A stretch of DNA of 64,000 nucleotides from Oreohelix idahoensis (GCA_024509875.1 JAMPIV010014153.1:1-64000); one strand, 5' to 3'; shown: positions 1 to 11,473, counted from the first letter of the stretch. A program made the numbers and translations. Notes: generated by a model not told the origin, from the letters alone.

Positions 1-1
1 A

Positions 2-1813
2 ACAGCTTCTTCTGAGGCTGCAAAAGCTAAGGCTCGATCTCTACAAAATAGGTCTCGACGATTACGCCAATTATTCCCAGGCGATGAGGCTTATGTGTTA
101 CTTCCTCACAATAACAATAAATTATTGATATCTTGGAATGGTCCTTACAAAGTCATTGATAAAATTTCCGACGTTGATTACGTCTTAGATATCAAGGGAC
201 ACAAAAAGATATTTCATATTAACATGCTCAAGCAATTTCATACACGTCCTGAACACTTACAGTCAATTTTTCATGAACTAGATGACAACACAGTATCTAC
301 TTGTTATTATTCTAACTTATCCGTCATCCAGGAAGAAGAATCTTCTTTTCCTGAGGTACAGTTACCGTTACCGGTACCAGTAGTTCAACCTACTGAATCT
401 TGGCGGGATGTAACCATCTCTTCAACGGTTACACCGCAACAGCGTCTACAGATTGCTAATCTATTACAATCTTATCCAGATGTGTTGACCGACGTCCCGG
501 GTCGCACATCGGCTATCAGTCATGACATTACTCTCAATGATGATACACCTATTCGTGTACATCCCTATTCGGTTCCTTTACATTTTCTTGCTAAAACTAC
601 TAAGGAACTTGAACAGATGTTGTCTCTGGGAATCATTGAGACTAGTAATTCGCCATTCTCTTCTCCATTAGTGATTGTCCGGAAGAAGGACAATAACATC
701 AGACTATGTGTTGATTATAGAAAATTAAATGCTAAGACTATAGTTGACAGCGAACCACATCCACTTATCGACGACTTACTGCCACGTCTATCCAACGCAA
801 CTATATTTAGTAAGATAGACTTAACTAAAGGTTATTGGCAGATACCACTGACCGAAAAGGCTAAGTACTACACCGCATTTTCCACTCCACAAGGTCTATA
901 CCAGTGGAATGTGATGCCTTTTGGGCTTGTTAATGCGCCAGCTACCTTCATTCGCCTGATGCGACAAATTTTATCAGGTAGACCAGACGTTATTACATAT
1001 ATTGACGACATATGCTTGTTTAGTTCGTCGTTTGAGGAACATGTTTCGGGACTTAGATATGTTTTCGACACTCTAAGGAATTATCATCTAACTGCTAAAC
1101 CTACAAAGGTGCAAATCGCGTGTAATGAGATAACCTTTTTGGGACATATCATTGGATCGGGATATATCCGAACGTTACCTAGTACAGTCTCCAAAATTCT
1201 AAACATAGCAATTCCTCAGACGAAGAAACAGGTCAGGAGTTTGTTAGGACTTGTTCAATATTACAGTAGATTCATACCAAACTTGTCATCCATCACGGCT
1301 GTATTGTCTTCATTGTTAAAAAAAGACATGCCGGTGAAGGTGACATGGACTGGTATATGCAATGAAACTTTCAACAAAATTATAAATTTGTTTTCGCATG
1401 AACCAATTTTAAGACTTCCCGATGCTTCCAAAAGATTTTTCTTACGAACAGATGCTAGTAACTACGGCATTGGTGCATGCCTGCTCCAGAACCATGATGG
1501 CGTTCTACATCCTACCTTATATATTTCAAGAAAGCTAAAGCCGGCAGAAACAAAGTATTCCACAGTGGACAAGGAACTTTTATCAGTTATACGGCGCATC
1601 ACGAAACTCGTGAAGTGCGTGATTGGCGCTCCATTCACCATACAGACTGACCAACGTGCTGTAGCATCTTTGTGTAGATCAAACCATAAAAGTCTAAATC
1701 TCGCCGGATACGCGATCATCTTTCCGCCAGTTGAATTCTCCATTGAACATATTCCTGGCACTGAAAACATTGTGGCGGATGCGTTGTCACGTAATCCTAT
1801 TGACGACGAATAA
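2..1813 (+). CDS. pol, 3' part: integrase C-terminus, reverse transcriptase, RNase H (copy C)
   Basis: The frame is open from base 2, so the true start lies outside the window. In order it holds the basic tail of integrase with the GPY module (WNGPY), a linker, a reverse transcriptase with the catalytic YIDD box near base 1000, and RNase H starting at the RTDASNYG motif. Unlike copies A and D, the RNase H frame stays open to the natural end (ADALSRNPIDDE, stop at 1811-1813). One oddity is near 1590: the normally conserved VIWAITKLEKFLLG segment reads VIRRITKLVKCVIG, so a tryptophan is lost and the domain may be impaired. RT copies element RNA into DNA in cytoplasmic particles and integrase inserts it; family membership is clear. 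Confidence 0.9.
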   Translation, partial: TASSEAAKAKARSLQNRSRRLRQLFPGDEAYVLLPHNNNKLLISWNGPYKVIDKISDVDYVLDIKGHKKIFHINMLKQFHTRPEHLQSIFHELDDNTVSTCYYSNLSVIQEEESSFPEVQLPLPVPVVQPTESWRDVTISSTVTPQQRLQIANLLQSYPDVLTDVPGRTSAISHDITLNDDTPIRVHPYSVPLHFLAKTTKELEQMLSLGIIETSNSPFSSPLVIVRKKDNNIRLCVDYRKLNAKTIVDSEPHPLIDDLLPRLSNATIFSKIDLTKGYWQIPLTEKAKYYTAFSTPQGLYQWNVMPFGLVNAPATFIRLMRQILSGRPDVITYIDDICLFSSSFEEHVSGLRYVFDTLRNYHLTAKPTKVQIACNEITFLGHIIGSGYIRTLPSTVSKILNIAIPQTKKQVRSLLGLVQYYSRFIPNLSSITAVLSSLLKKDMPVKVTWTGICNETFNKIINLFSHEPILRLPDASKRFFLRTDASNYGIGACLLQNHDGVLHPTLYISRKLKPAETKYSTVDKELLSVIRRITKLVKCVIGAPFTIQTDQRAVASLCRSNHKSLNLAGYAIIFPPVEFSIEHIPGTENIVADALSRNPIDDE

Positions 1814-2854
1814 TCAACATTGACATTCCTAAACTACGTCAATCATCACTACATTGGATAGAACGAAGTATCAACTATAAGGGAACTAACCTTGCCTTCA
1901 ATTTAATAATTATAAACACTATATGCATCACAGAATTGAACTAAAGACAATCAAGGTATACATATTGACATTGAAACTTCGTCTAACGTCCATACACAAT
2001 ATATGAATATTCGTTGAACAATCATGGAACAATATCTGACGACAAGTCGAACTTATTATCCTATGTGCACTTAATTCTTGGATCCTAGGATAATTGACAT
2101 TTCTGGCCGACGTAAATGCTTCAACACTTTGTCTAAAAGAATTCATCAGGATCAGGACTACGGATGGATCATCATATCCTATACTAATTAATTAGTTAAC
2201 TTAACTTCTTAATTGAATTAATATCAATAAAATGAAATGTGAGAAAAAAATGAAATGAAAAAAACAAAAAAGAGAACGAAATATAAAAAGAAGAAATTAT
2301 GAAAAGAGAAAATAAATCTCACACAAGTATTAGATTAATATTTTTTTTAATGTACCTATACGTTATTTAGTTAGTTAAATTAGATAGTTATTATTCACTA
2401 ACACTTAACACACACAATTAAGTTAAACTTATATTCGAATTTCTTTCTATTTCTTCTCACTTATTTGTCTTTTCTTCTCTCATAACATCGCGTTACATTA
2501 GAATCTTAATAATTTAACTCTTAGTTTAATTAATTAATTTAATTTTAATTAGTCAAATTAATTCCTATATGACATACTAATACGACAGACCTTACTTTAA
2601 TTTAATTCTATCATTCACTATTGACATTGGACATTTTATTTAGTTGATATAATAATATGTATAATATTGATATATAATATGATTAATGTTAGATGACTAT
2701 GACAAATAGTTAGTTGACATGACCGCGACACGGTTCTACTCAGAACATCGTCGGCCATATGTCACAATTGTGTTAAATTTTTTTGAAAAATTGTTAAGTC
2801 GGATAGATCTTGAAAAAAAATCTATCGATTTTTTTTCCCCGGTGTACAGGGAAT
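1814..2854 (+). other. 3' untranslated region of copy C
   Basis: AT-rich sequence without a coding frame, matched by the corresponding stretches of copies A (27355-28389) and D (61311-62295). Just before the LTR all three copies keep a short hairpin-forming segment (GATAGAT and ATCTATC around an A-rich loop, here about 2799-2826) and a GGTGTACAGGGAAT stretch next to the LTR start, where the polypurine tract should lie; it is a poor purine tract. Confidence 0.7.
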
Positions 2855-3757
2855 TGTTACGGTATATGTTATTAACGCCGTCTGCTAAAGGTTAGCAGAC
2901 GTGCAATTGTAAAGGTTAAGACATTTAATATATTGCGATAGATGTTTCAATTATTGAACGCTCCATACACGATCGATTATGACGTGTCTAGCGTTGTTTG
3001 GGTCACAGTCGGTAACTAGGAGACGCTACCCTTTGTTACTTGACCGCCAAGCTGAATAGCTGCGTTTTTCTAGCCTTCCAAATTAATGGCATGATATAGC
3101 CATTTATATGTGTATTTATGCAGGACCAGGGTCAGTCCTAGAACTCTACGAGAGGAAACTTATGGAGGTTAGTGATTAACTAAATCCTTGGAAGGAGAAA
3201 GATAATCGTCTACTTTATACGAAGTAATTAGACTCACAGTCTCACTGTCGGCAGGTAGCCATTCTATCTGCGCGTGCATATAGCTGTGATGTTCTGACGA
3301 CAATTACTGCATTGTATCCTTAAACGGACATTGACACGTAAAACAGCAGTCTACGCTATTGATTGATTGATGCATGTACCTCATGTGTGAATTGAACTGT
3401 TTATGTATGTGTGTAATCCATATTAAATTGTGAAGGACTCGAACCGGAGGCATTATTCGTTGAATCACGTTACACCATTCAACCTTATGAATTACGTATT
3501 TTATGTCAAGTTGCTGAGTTAATAAGATGAACAGTTGTTTACATCTTGATGCCAAGTTCAGGCATTACGACAAACCGAAGGTGAGGTTCACCCCATTCGC
3601 GTAAGAACATTAGCACGATCAGAATTCAGGCAACACAACCAGTAACCCTACACGAAAGTCTTTCAACACATACTGAATTAAAACCTGACCATCCATTCCC
3701 ATTTCCTTCGCCGTTAGCACAGCAGCTGATCTGAACTTTGCCAGCTCAGCCATCACA
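2855..3757 (+). repeat. 3' LTR of copy C
   Basis: Starts TGTTACGGTATATG like the LTRs of A and D read in element orientation. The first 150 or so bases match both A and D; the rest matches D better than A. The end at about 3757 (CATCACA) is inferred from weak alignment with the start of the D LTR. An inverted repeat at 2879-2901 gives a 10-bp perfect stem with a 3-base loop. Confidence 0.7.
2879..2901. promoter_or_regulatory. conserved LTR hairpin near the U3 start
   Basis: CGTCTGCTAA and TTAGCAGACG form a perfect 10-bp stem around AGG, 24 bases inside the LTR. The same hairpin is perfect in copy D (61264-61286) and has a mismatch in copy A (27308-27330). Role unknown; it could matter for integrase end recognition or for transcription. 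Confidence 0.5.
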
Positions 3758-4225
3758 CAAAATAACAATGATCAAGGTAAAAATCTAACTAATCAATAAC
3801 TAAAGTAATTCTAATTAACTATTGACTAAGGTAATTCTAATTAACCAATTAATTAATTAATTACCACTGGCTGTGAAGATTCACCAACTTTTATTTTCAC
3901 TTTCAATTTTAAGGGACACTTTTAATTTTTACAATTTGTCCCTCTGATTTAATTCTCCCACCAGGAGATCCTAATATTACTGATAAGCTAATTATCCCTG
4001 GACAAGACCCCAATATATGTAGTGGATTTTGATGGTATTGTATGGTTGATGTTACTTAGTGTGATGTATGAGGTCAGCTGTGAAGGCTCCTGAGATAAAT
4101 GTAGATGTGAATTACAGAAGGCCCTTCTTACTACCACTTACGACCTCACACATATCTTTTTTTTCTAGTGAATGTAGCTACGTTAAAAGTCTAGGGTACT
4201 GATATGTAATGTGTTGTGGTAGATT

Positions 4226-4248
4226 ACACACACACACACACACACACA
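4226..4248. repeat. (CA)n microsatellite
   Basis: About eleven uninterrupted CA units. Confidence 0.9.
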
Positions 4249-4629
4249 GATAATTAATAAGTCTAATAATATTAATACAATTTATAACACACTGAACTAA
4301 CTCAGGCTGTTTTAGTTTTAAAAGTTAAATCTTTTGATAAATTTATTTGTTCTGAACCAAATGTTTAGTTGGTCAGAACATAAGAAATATTATGGAGTTA
4401 TAAATGGAATGCATAATCATATGACATAATAAAATGGAATGTGTGTACCTAATTATTTCAAATGACTGGTTAATAATAATTATATTAAGATAGTCCCAGG
4501 AGAACTTATTACTAGATATGCTGTTGGGGTGGTGTCATCACTCCCAGTCTATGACTACCAAACATTGTCCATTGACTTAGGGGATGAATACATAGTTTAA
4601 TTTCCCACAATGGTATGTCTTTTTTAGAT

Positions 4630-4705
4630 GGTGAATTATTGGTGAATTAGTTGATAAATTAGTTGATAATTCGTTGGTAATTCGTTGGTGAATTTGTTGG
4701 TGAAT
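4630..4705. repeat. degenerate 11-12-bp tandem repeat
   Basis: Six or so imperfect units built on GTTGGTGAATT / GTTGATAAATT. Confidence 0.6.
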
Positions 4706-5477
4706 ATCCAGCAGGCCAGATATCACTTATCTCGACTGCGTCGATCTAGTACAGAGTCTGGTGGCCCTTCCTCTCCGTGCTGGGGTACAATATTCGGCTG
4801 CTCTGACACAATGTTAGACTGCACTGGTCCACACTTGTGTATATCACTACAGCATTTGGCACCGCTTTGGTGCCAAACAGAAACTCACAATTCTGAAACA
4901 AAAGTATTGGGTCATGTGTCAGAACTCTACCTCCTGAGCCACTTCTGCACACAACACAACAACAACACACACAGACTGGGTCAGATCTCTCTGACCACAC
5001 AGCACATCTTACCCAGTTGGTTTTCACATAGTACTAGTTCCCCAAGACTACATTGCATCTGAGATATGTTCAATAGCTTCCTGCTATTGAATAAGATAGG
5101 TGATATGTTCCACTGATCTCAACACTAGATCCTTTTTTCATAGTTTTATTTAGGCGTTCCTATATATTTTCTTTGTATGTATGTCTCTAGACCCTGAACT
5201 TGGGCTGGGGATCTAGAGCGAACACTTACTTGTCGTAATCATTTTTATGATATGGCAGTATCAATCACTCGAATTATTAAAATATACAAAATAAATATTG
5301 TTCATTCTTACCAGAATTCAGAATTGAGAACACAGTTAAATTTGCTAGCAAAACTCAGCTGAGCTGCTGGCTGTATGATGGCGTCCCACTATATATTTGT
5401 ATTCTTCTGGAATCAACACCACTATTAATTTAAACTGCGTCTCTGAACAGACTTATGTCAAATGGCAAAATTTCACA

Positions 5478-7858
5478 TCTCTGTCCCGCTACTATAAAAT
5501 GCGTTGACCAATCGCCGACTTCCCCCCTAACTTTCAAATCTACAACCAAAAGTCACTTCAGTCAAATCTCAGTCAAGTATGTATTACGGTCTGTTAGTCC
5601 GTCTGTCTCTACTTGTTTTTTCATTAAAAACCCGCTTGGTTCTACATGCATTTCCTACACGAATCTGCCTCCAAAGTTTTTTTTTAGCTACAATTCTCCA
5701 CCACTTCCCCTCTCTGTAATTACAGCTCGATTTTTACGTTTGCATGTTCAAGGCCAAAATTTTCGAAACTTTAGTGACATTTTAACAGTGCAGTCGCTCG
5801 TCTGATATGAACAATACAGTCTTTTGTCAATATCTTCCTTATTATCTATCCGTCTGTATAATTGAAAGCATATTATTTCTCTGCTCAAGATGGGCTATCA
5901 AACTAGCTAGGTTTTATTTTCATAACTCTATTATTAAGAAAAAACATATTTTTTTCTCAAGTTTAGTTTTTGAAATTTGTTCCAGAACCTTCTCTCATGT
6001 GTTTTGCCGCGGCATTCAAATAAAGACCAAGTATCGAAAAACGTCCAAGAAATGACTGTCTCGAATAAGAGCTAAGGTCCTTTTCTTGTCCATTTCCTTA
6101 CTTATGTCAACTAGTGACGTGAATTTTTTTCCTTTCACCACCAATTGCGTCTTTTTGCCGTTCGAACTTCAAACACGTGTTCAGTCATTTCTTTCCTTTT
6201 TTGTTCTCCGTTTCGTTCCCCCCCCCCCCCCCCCCCCGTCTACAAAGGGTAAACGTTCCGTCTGCACGTCTAACTAGATAATTTGAATGGTGGCAGGAAA
6301 GGCGGGCATGGGCGAGCATGTCTCCTAGTATCTTACGCATTATTGTTATCCCTACATTTTATCGTTAATTTTGGAGATATTTTAACGTTGTATCATGGTA
6401 AATTCATCACACCTCATCCCATTGTTTTGACTATTATCACTATAACAAAGAGTGCGCTTTAAAATGTCAAGAACGAGGGTGTATGAATTCGTTATCCGTT
6501 TTTTTTCCTTCTCATTTCAATCAATAGTATCATCACAAAAAATGTGCAATGTACAACTTCAGAGTGTAAATAAGTGTGTGCGAGGGAGTGAAAGATTTTC
6601 TATGCAGCTGCTCATTGTATTTTCATTGACACTTTTTTATTGAAATATGCAAAATGAACATGTTTTGTAAATTCAAACAGAATACGAATAAAGATTTGAA
6701 AGAAAAAAAAGGACATGTGCCTTAATGAAGTTGGCGCCTCGCCAAAAAACGCTAAACGAGGTACATTTTGTTTGTTTATTTAACAAAAAAAATCTAGCTC
6801 AAACCTAAACAAGACACCAGAAATATTTTTAAAATGCAGCTCAACACAATCACTAGGTCTTTTACATCAGAAGTATGTATCAAAAAAAGGATGAGTTGGA
6901 CTATTCTTTCTTAGTGCGCCAGGTCGGAAAGAGAAATTGTGTCTTATTAATTTGCTTCTTACTGGAAATCGGAAGCAGAATGAAATTGATTTTGTGGTTC
7001 CATCATAAGAAATAAGAGTATTTTGTATTGAATACAGCTAAACACATTTACTCGGTCTTTTATATTAGGAGTATTTTAATTTTATACGCGCGTTAATATA
7101 ACGGACGGATGAACAAAGCGTGCCATAACAAAATGATGCAAACATTAAAAAATAACGAAACTTTACAGCGCCATTTGCTTGCCTTTTCAATATTTCTGCT
7201 GTAGCAGACTTGCCCAGAAAGATACAGATTAACAATAAACAAGCCTCCAACCAATATTAAACGCGTGCAAGTATAAACAGAGCGCCAGAACAACAAAACA
7301 ATCTGAATAACAACTAAAACATCAATAAATCATCAAGAGGAATATTTCAGTGCAGCAAAAAGAATATAAACAATCAAGGAAGGTATCAAAGAAAATAATA
7401 AGCGTCTTGTTTTACGAAACAATGTACGTATTTGAAGGGGGCGTGCTACAAAGATAAGTGGTAAACACGTTTAAAAAAAGGAAATGGTGAACTATTCTTT
7501 CTTGGTGAGCCAGATCGAGTGCGACAATATGCCTTATTAATTTACTTCTTGCAAAAACTCGGAAGCGAAATGAAATCACCATCTTCCGGTGGAACCATAA
7601 GGAATAACAGTATTTTGTGCGGCTTGCATTTGCAATTATTGTAAACAAGGAAGCCTCTACACCTCACGGTAGAAGGGGAACGACTAAGTAAGTAAGTAAA
7701 CAAGGCACGAGGATAGTCACTTAAACCAATAGTCATTTACTTAAACGAAAATTCATGTTCACTCGAATATCAAAATATTATAGTTTGATTGTTACATTTT
7801 CTAAGTTTCCTAAACAGTTACTAGGAAACACCGGACAACGCCGGGTACTTACAGCTAG
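5478..7858 (+). mobile_element. candidate non-autonomous Helitron
   Basis: The proposed right end has the Helitron pattern: a GC-rich hairpin (CCGG, six bases, CCGG at 7831-7844) about ten bases before a terminal CTAG at 7855-7858, followed by T. The proposed left end starts TCTCTGTCCCGCTACTATAAAA after an A, so the insertion would lie between A and T as Helitrons do, with no target duplication. It has no Rep/helicase coding, a poly-C run at 6218-6237 and an internal repeat (about 6895-7025 resembles 7485-7620). The right end is better supported than the left, which is inferred. Confidence 0.5.
6218..6237. repeat. poly-C run
   Basis: Twenty consecutive C; the small open frame over it that encodes a proline run is not credible. 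Confidence 0.9.
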
Positions 7859-9004
7859 TGTCACTATAAAAGTTAGTCACAGAAAGGATAACAATTTTTT
7901 TTAATTTTATTAACGTTTAGAAAAATATTGACTGCAGTAAATTAAAATAACAATATGTATACACCCGATCATGCAGATATAATACTTACCGGCTTGTGTC
8001 GTTCATATCTGTGATAAGAAACGTTTCCCTTCACAGCATGTTGTGTTATGCGTTTTAAATAACTGAAATTCCGCTATGTTTAGAAAATTAATTTATTAAC
8101 TGTTTTCCTTTATTTTATATTTATAATATATTTTACAATATATTTAGTGAAATAATGATTTTAAATAGTTTGTTTTCGAAAACTGTGTAATTTGGGGGGT
8201 GGGGGGTGGTTGCTAGGGTTACCATCCTATTTCGACTAAATTTACTTTACGCGATGCCCTCAGAACTTAACCCCCGCATAAGATGCGATCGCACTGTACA
8301 TTTCAAGGAGCTTAACTGCTAAGAGTGAATCAGTTCAAATGATTAGATTTTTTTTTTTTAAAGTTTCTATTTTTCCAGTCTGTTACTTGTAATTATTTCT
8401 AGCGCTTATTCTGTTACAACCAATCCTGCTGTGAAGATGTGTGTTTAGTCAAGCTAAAACTTTTCTTTACTTTTCAATGCTGCGATAAATCTACCAAGTT
8501 CTTCATATTTCATTTTAAATCCATCAATGTATTCTTAGTTAGTTATTCTATAGATTTATTGGGTATGTTTTTTATAGTTTTTTTCCCGCCTTCTTTTTTT
8601 TTAATGAATCATCAATTAGAGATGATAGTCATCGTTTGATCTCTTCAATGTCCTTTTTTTCGACTACGTGTTTGCTATTTGTCTTCGTAGCACGCCTCTT
8701 CCAACCATTTACCAAATATGCAGAACTGTTGGATATATCAGGACGCGTTTAATTTAGTGTTATATTTTCTTAATTGTGTATATTATATGCTCTGTATTCA
8801 ATCATTCCTCTTGATGGTGTTTTTACGTTTGTGTTATAGTTCAGACTGTTGTGTTGTTCTGAAGCTTTGCTGTGTCTACACTGGCATACATTTGATATTG
8901 GTTGGAGGTTTATTTATGTCAATCCGTATCTTTCTGGGGAAGACTACCGCAATGGAGTGTTCATAGCGGTACCACGGGTTTTTATATAGGGTACAGTTCA
9001 TTGA
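7859..9004. other. no gene seen; AT-rich, with an inverted fragment of the Helitron-like sequence
   Basis: The segment at about 8800-8945 resembles the reverse complement of 7190-7345 (shared GATATTGGTTGGAGG and CGTATCTTTCTGGG tracts). It may be a second, decayed and reversed copy of the same non-autonomous element. The remainder shows nothing supportable. Confidence 0.4.
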
Positions 9005-9406
9005 GTTAAGTAAATTCTCACACATCCATCTCACTCAATATCTGACAGGGTCTTGTGGAGTATCCCCGACCGTTGATTAATTCTTGGTAAATGATGTGTA
9101 TGTTGGGTGAGTCTTGTCTAGTAGCACATTGGCCATGTAAGTTTAGTCTGAATTCTTTCATTATCCACTTGAGAGATATTATTCCTAATGCTACCCCTAG
9201 TGCGCCTGGTGATGTTATTGCTCCCATTATTGTGTATAGTCTCGTGTGCTGTATTCTATCATATTTTGTCTTGTTGTTGGGAGCCGCTGAGCCATATACT
9301 TGTACTATACTAGCATAGTCAATTTCTCCCTTGACAAATGATCTGTAGAACGTAAATACTGCCTTGGTGCTTGCTCCCCAGCCATTACCATTTGAAGTAT
9401 CTCATT

Positions 9407-9782
9407 ATGTTTGTGAGTCCCTTGCAACTATCCACCAGTTAGTCTATATGTTTGTGAGTCCCGTGCAACTATCCACCAGTTAGTCTATATGTTTGTGAGT
9501 CCCTTGCAACTATCCACCAGTTAGTCTATATGTTTGTGAGTCCCTGGCAACTATCCACCAGTTAGTCTATATGTTTGTGAGTCCCTTGCAACTATCCACC
9601 AGTTAGTCTATATGTTTGTAAGTCCCTTGCAACTATCCACCAGTTAGTCTATATGTTTGTTAGTCCCTTGCAACTATCCACCAGTTAGTCTATATGTTTG
9701 TGAGTCCCTTGCAACTATCCACCAGTTAGTCTATATGTTTGTGAGTCCCTTGCAACTATCCACCAGTTAGTCTATATGTTTA
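9407..9782. repeat. 41-bp minisatellite, about 9 copies, inside the LINE fragment
   Basis: Unit begins ATGTTTGTGAGTCCC and ends with AGTTAGTCTAT. Copies differ by single bases. The unit corresponds to the LINE codons for roughly HID-LVDSCKGLTN on the minus strand; 41 is not a multiple of three, so the array breaks the frame. Confidence 0.95.
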
Positions 9783-9807
9783 TTCCACTTTAGCTGATGG
9801 TCAAATG

Positions 9808-10154
9808 CAGTGTTTCTCAGCCTTTTTGACGTCCCGCACCTCCATATTTAGAAGCCTAGCACTCCATTACAGCAGATAAGAAGCCTTACGCCCCATTAAT
9901 CGAAAAATATGCTAGAAATGCGAAAAAGAGATGTACGAGTATGTTTTGAGAAAATATTATTTACAAAGTGTGACTGAGGTTTGGTATTTAGTTCATGTTG
10001 TCACTGTTCTATTTTGTACAAATACATTTGAGTTCTGTGTATTATATAATGTTTATGATGATTCACCTTCTAAAACATCTGGCGTGTCTCGCACCCCTGG
10101 AAGGCGGGTCACGCACTCCCGTGAGGAGCTTACACCCTTGTTTAAGAAGCATTG
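9808..10154. mobile_element. hAT-like MITE
   Basis: Left end CAGTGTTTCTCAGCC matches the terminal sequence typical of many hAT elements; the right end GTTTAAGAAGCATTG is an imperfect inverted match. It is flanked by an 8-bp near-duplication, GTCAAATG at 9800-9807 and GTCAAGTG at 10155-10162, as expected for hAT insertion. About 347 bp, non-coding. The flanks belong to one LINE, supporting insertion. Confidence 0.65.
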
Positions 10155-10631
10155 GTCAAGTGTCATACTTAAGTATTTGGTGTTCACTATTGTTTGCATT
10201 TAATTATCTTGTATCTTTATGTCAGACCTGCTTTTGTTTGTTTTGTTTTGTTTTTATTATTTTTTATTATATATTTGCATTTAATCGGAAGTTCAACTTT
10301 GTCATCTATTCTGAGACGTCATTTGAACTAGTTTATATAATTTTGATGTTTTTCTTTTCTCCAGATTGTTACATCATCTGCAACTTGAAACAATTTCTTT
10401 GTCTTGCCTCTAAGTCCTCTCCTAGGTCATTGGTGTTACGCTTGACGGAATAATTTTGATTTTGTAATTGTTACGGAATAGTTTGTTAGTTTTACAGATA
10501 ACAAAATTGTTTTGGTTACGTCACTGGTAATGCTGAATTTTATTGGGCAGTTTTGGTTACTCTGTAGTTAATACCGAATATAAATGGTTAGTTAGTTAGT
10601 GTTTTTGGTTTTTTTTTAAACTTTAAATTAC

Positions 10632-10783
10632 AGCTGAATTTGAGAGGACAGTTTTTGTCGGCTGCTGAATTTGAGAGGACAGTTTTTGTCGGCTGCTGAA
10701 TTTGAGAGGACAGTTTTGGTCGGCTGCTGAATTTGAGAGGACAGTTTTTGTCGGCTGCTGAATTTGAGAGGATAGTTTTTATT
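10632..10783. repeat. 31-bp tandem repeat, about 5 copies
   Basis: Unit GCTGCTGAATTTGAGAGGAC plus AGTTTTTGTCG; first and last copies partial or changed. Confidence 0.9.
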
Positions 10784-10890
10784 AGTTTCCAGTTACATGA
10801 CAGCGTTGGTTGTTCTGTGTCTATTGCCAGAGCCGAGACGACCTGTTTAATGATCTCTTATTATCATTCTCATCCAGCTTAGAGCACATA

Positions 10891-10915
10891 TTCTAGAATA
10901 TTCTAGATTCTCGAA
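10891..10915. promoter_or_regulatory. heat-shock-element-like pentamer array
   Basis: TTCTAGAATATTCTA gives three perfect alternating nTTCnnGAAn-type pentamers in register, followed by TTC and GAA at 10908-10915 out of phase. No gene is seen next to it, so a real role is doubtful. Confidence 0.3.
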
Positions 10916-11473
10916 TTTTTCTGTTCTCATATAATAAAAAAAAAATATTTCCTAACTCAGTGTTCGGTTTGGCATTCGACCAGGTTTCCCCAGTAACCCC
11001 TCGGTCTTCATCCTTCTATTCCCCTTTTCTATGTGTGCAGTGCTTGTAGAGCAAGACGGGGATGTATCCAACTCGACATCATTCCACAACATCTAAAATT
11101 CATTCCTATGAGACACCGTAACCTAATCGATATTCCAATGAGGAGTCTTGATGTCCCTGCAGCTTGAAGATTCTCCGTTCTGATTCGCTGGAGTAAAAGA
11201 ACCAAGCGTAGCCAATAACTTTCTCGGACAGGACACTTTCCGCAGCTTCAGGAATCGGACGCTCTGGCCTACATTCCTGAAGACCACAGAGGTACCAGGA
11301 CCGAGGTAATGCTGTAGTGCGGTAAATATTGCAGTAAGTGTAGATTGTGCGTGCGCACTTGAATATAGATGAACTCATTATAAGCTAGTTGTATGTTTAC
11401 ATATAACCTTGTTGTATCAAACAACTTTTCGTTGTCACCTCCTTTTCTTGCTTTTACTGAGGCAAGGAATAAT

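Larger units (their letters stand above)
1..3757 (+). mobile_element. Gmr1-like Ty3/gypsy LTR retrotransposon, copy C (3' part only)
   Basis: The window opens inside the integrase C-terminal region of this element and continues through RT, RNase H, an AT-rich 3' untranslated stretch and one LTR. The coding part is nearly identical in protein sequence to copies A and D. The integrase tail precedes RT, as in the intact copy A. The left end is off the window, so its target duplication cannot be tested. The right end is estimated from alignment by eye of its LTR with that of copy D and may be off by a few bases. Confidence 0.9.
3758..5477. other. no gene seen; AT-rich DNA with simple repeats
   Basis: No supportable coding region. 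Contains a CA run at 4226-4248 and a degenerate tandem array of 11-12-base units (GTTGGTGAATTA-like) at about 4630-4705. Short open frames here have no recognisable domain or codon pattern. Confidence 0.5.
9005..10230 (-). pseudogene. LINE fragment, C-terminal RT region (RNase H-type LINE), interrupted
   Basis: Read on the minus strand, pieces spell the conserved stretch after the RT of Jockey/I-type LINEs: DHQLKWNKHI, then GEIDYASIVQVYGSAAP, then a KYDRIQHTRLYTIMGA segment followed by a TSPGALGVALGI block. Stops and frameshifts break it, so it is dead. A hAT-like MITE (9808-10154) splits it between the phrases before and after the DHQLKW segment, and a 41-bp unit inside it has been amplified (9407-9782). 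Truncated at its 3' side near 9005. Exact clade not decided. Confidence 0.6.
10231..11473. other. no gene seen; contains a 31-bp repeat and a heat-shock-element-like site
   Basis: No coding region supported. A 31-bp tandem array lies at 10632-10783 and an array of TTC/GAA pentamers at 10891-10915. The block from TGTTACGG at 10469 has some look of an LTR but lacks a findable matching end. Confidence 0.4.

Noticed and set aside
5455..6277. small plus-strand proteins
   Set aside because: Unusual composition, poly-C or T-rich content and no domain; they lie in the Helitron-like element.
10469..11096. solo LTR starting TGTTACGG
   Set aside because: Start resembles the family A LTR, but no matching CA end with a repeat of the upstream GTAAT was found.
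11106..11378. 90-codon minus-strand frame
   Set aside because: No domain, no splice or promoter support, and overlaps other random frames.
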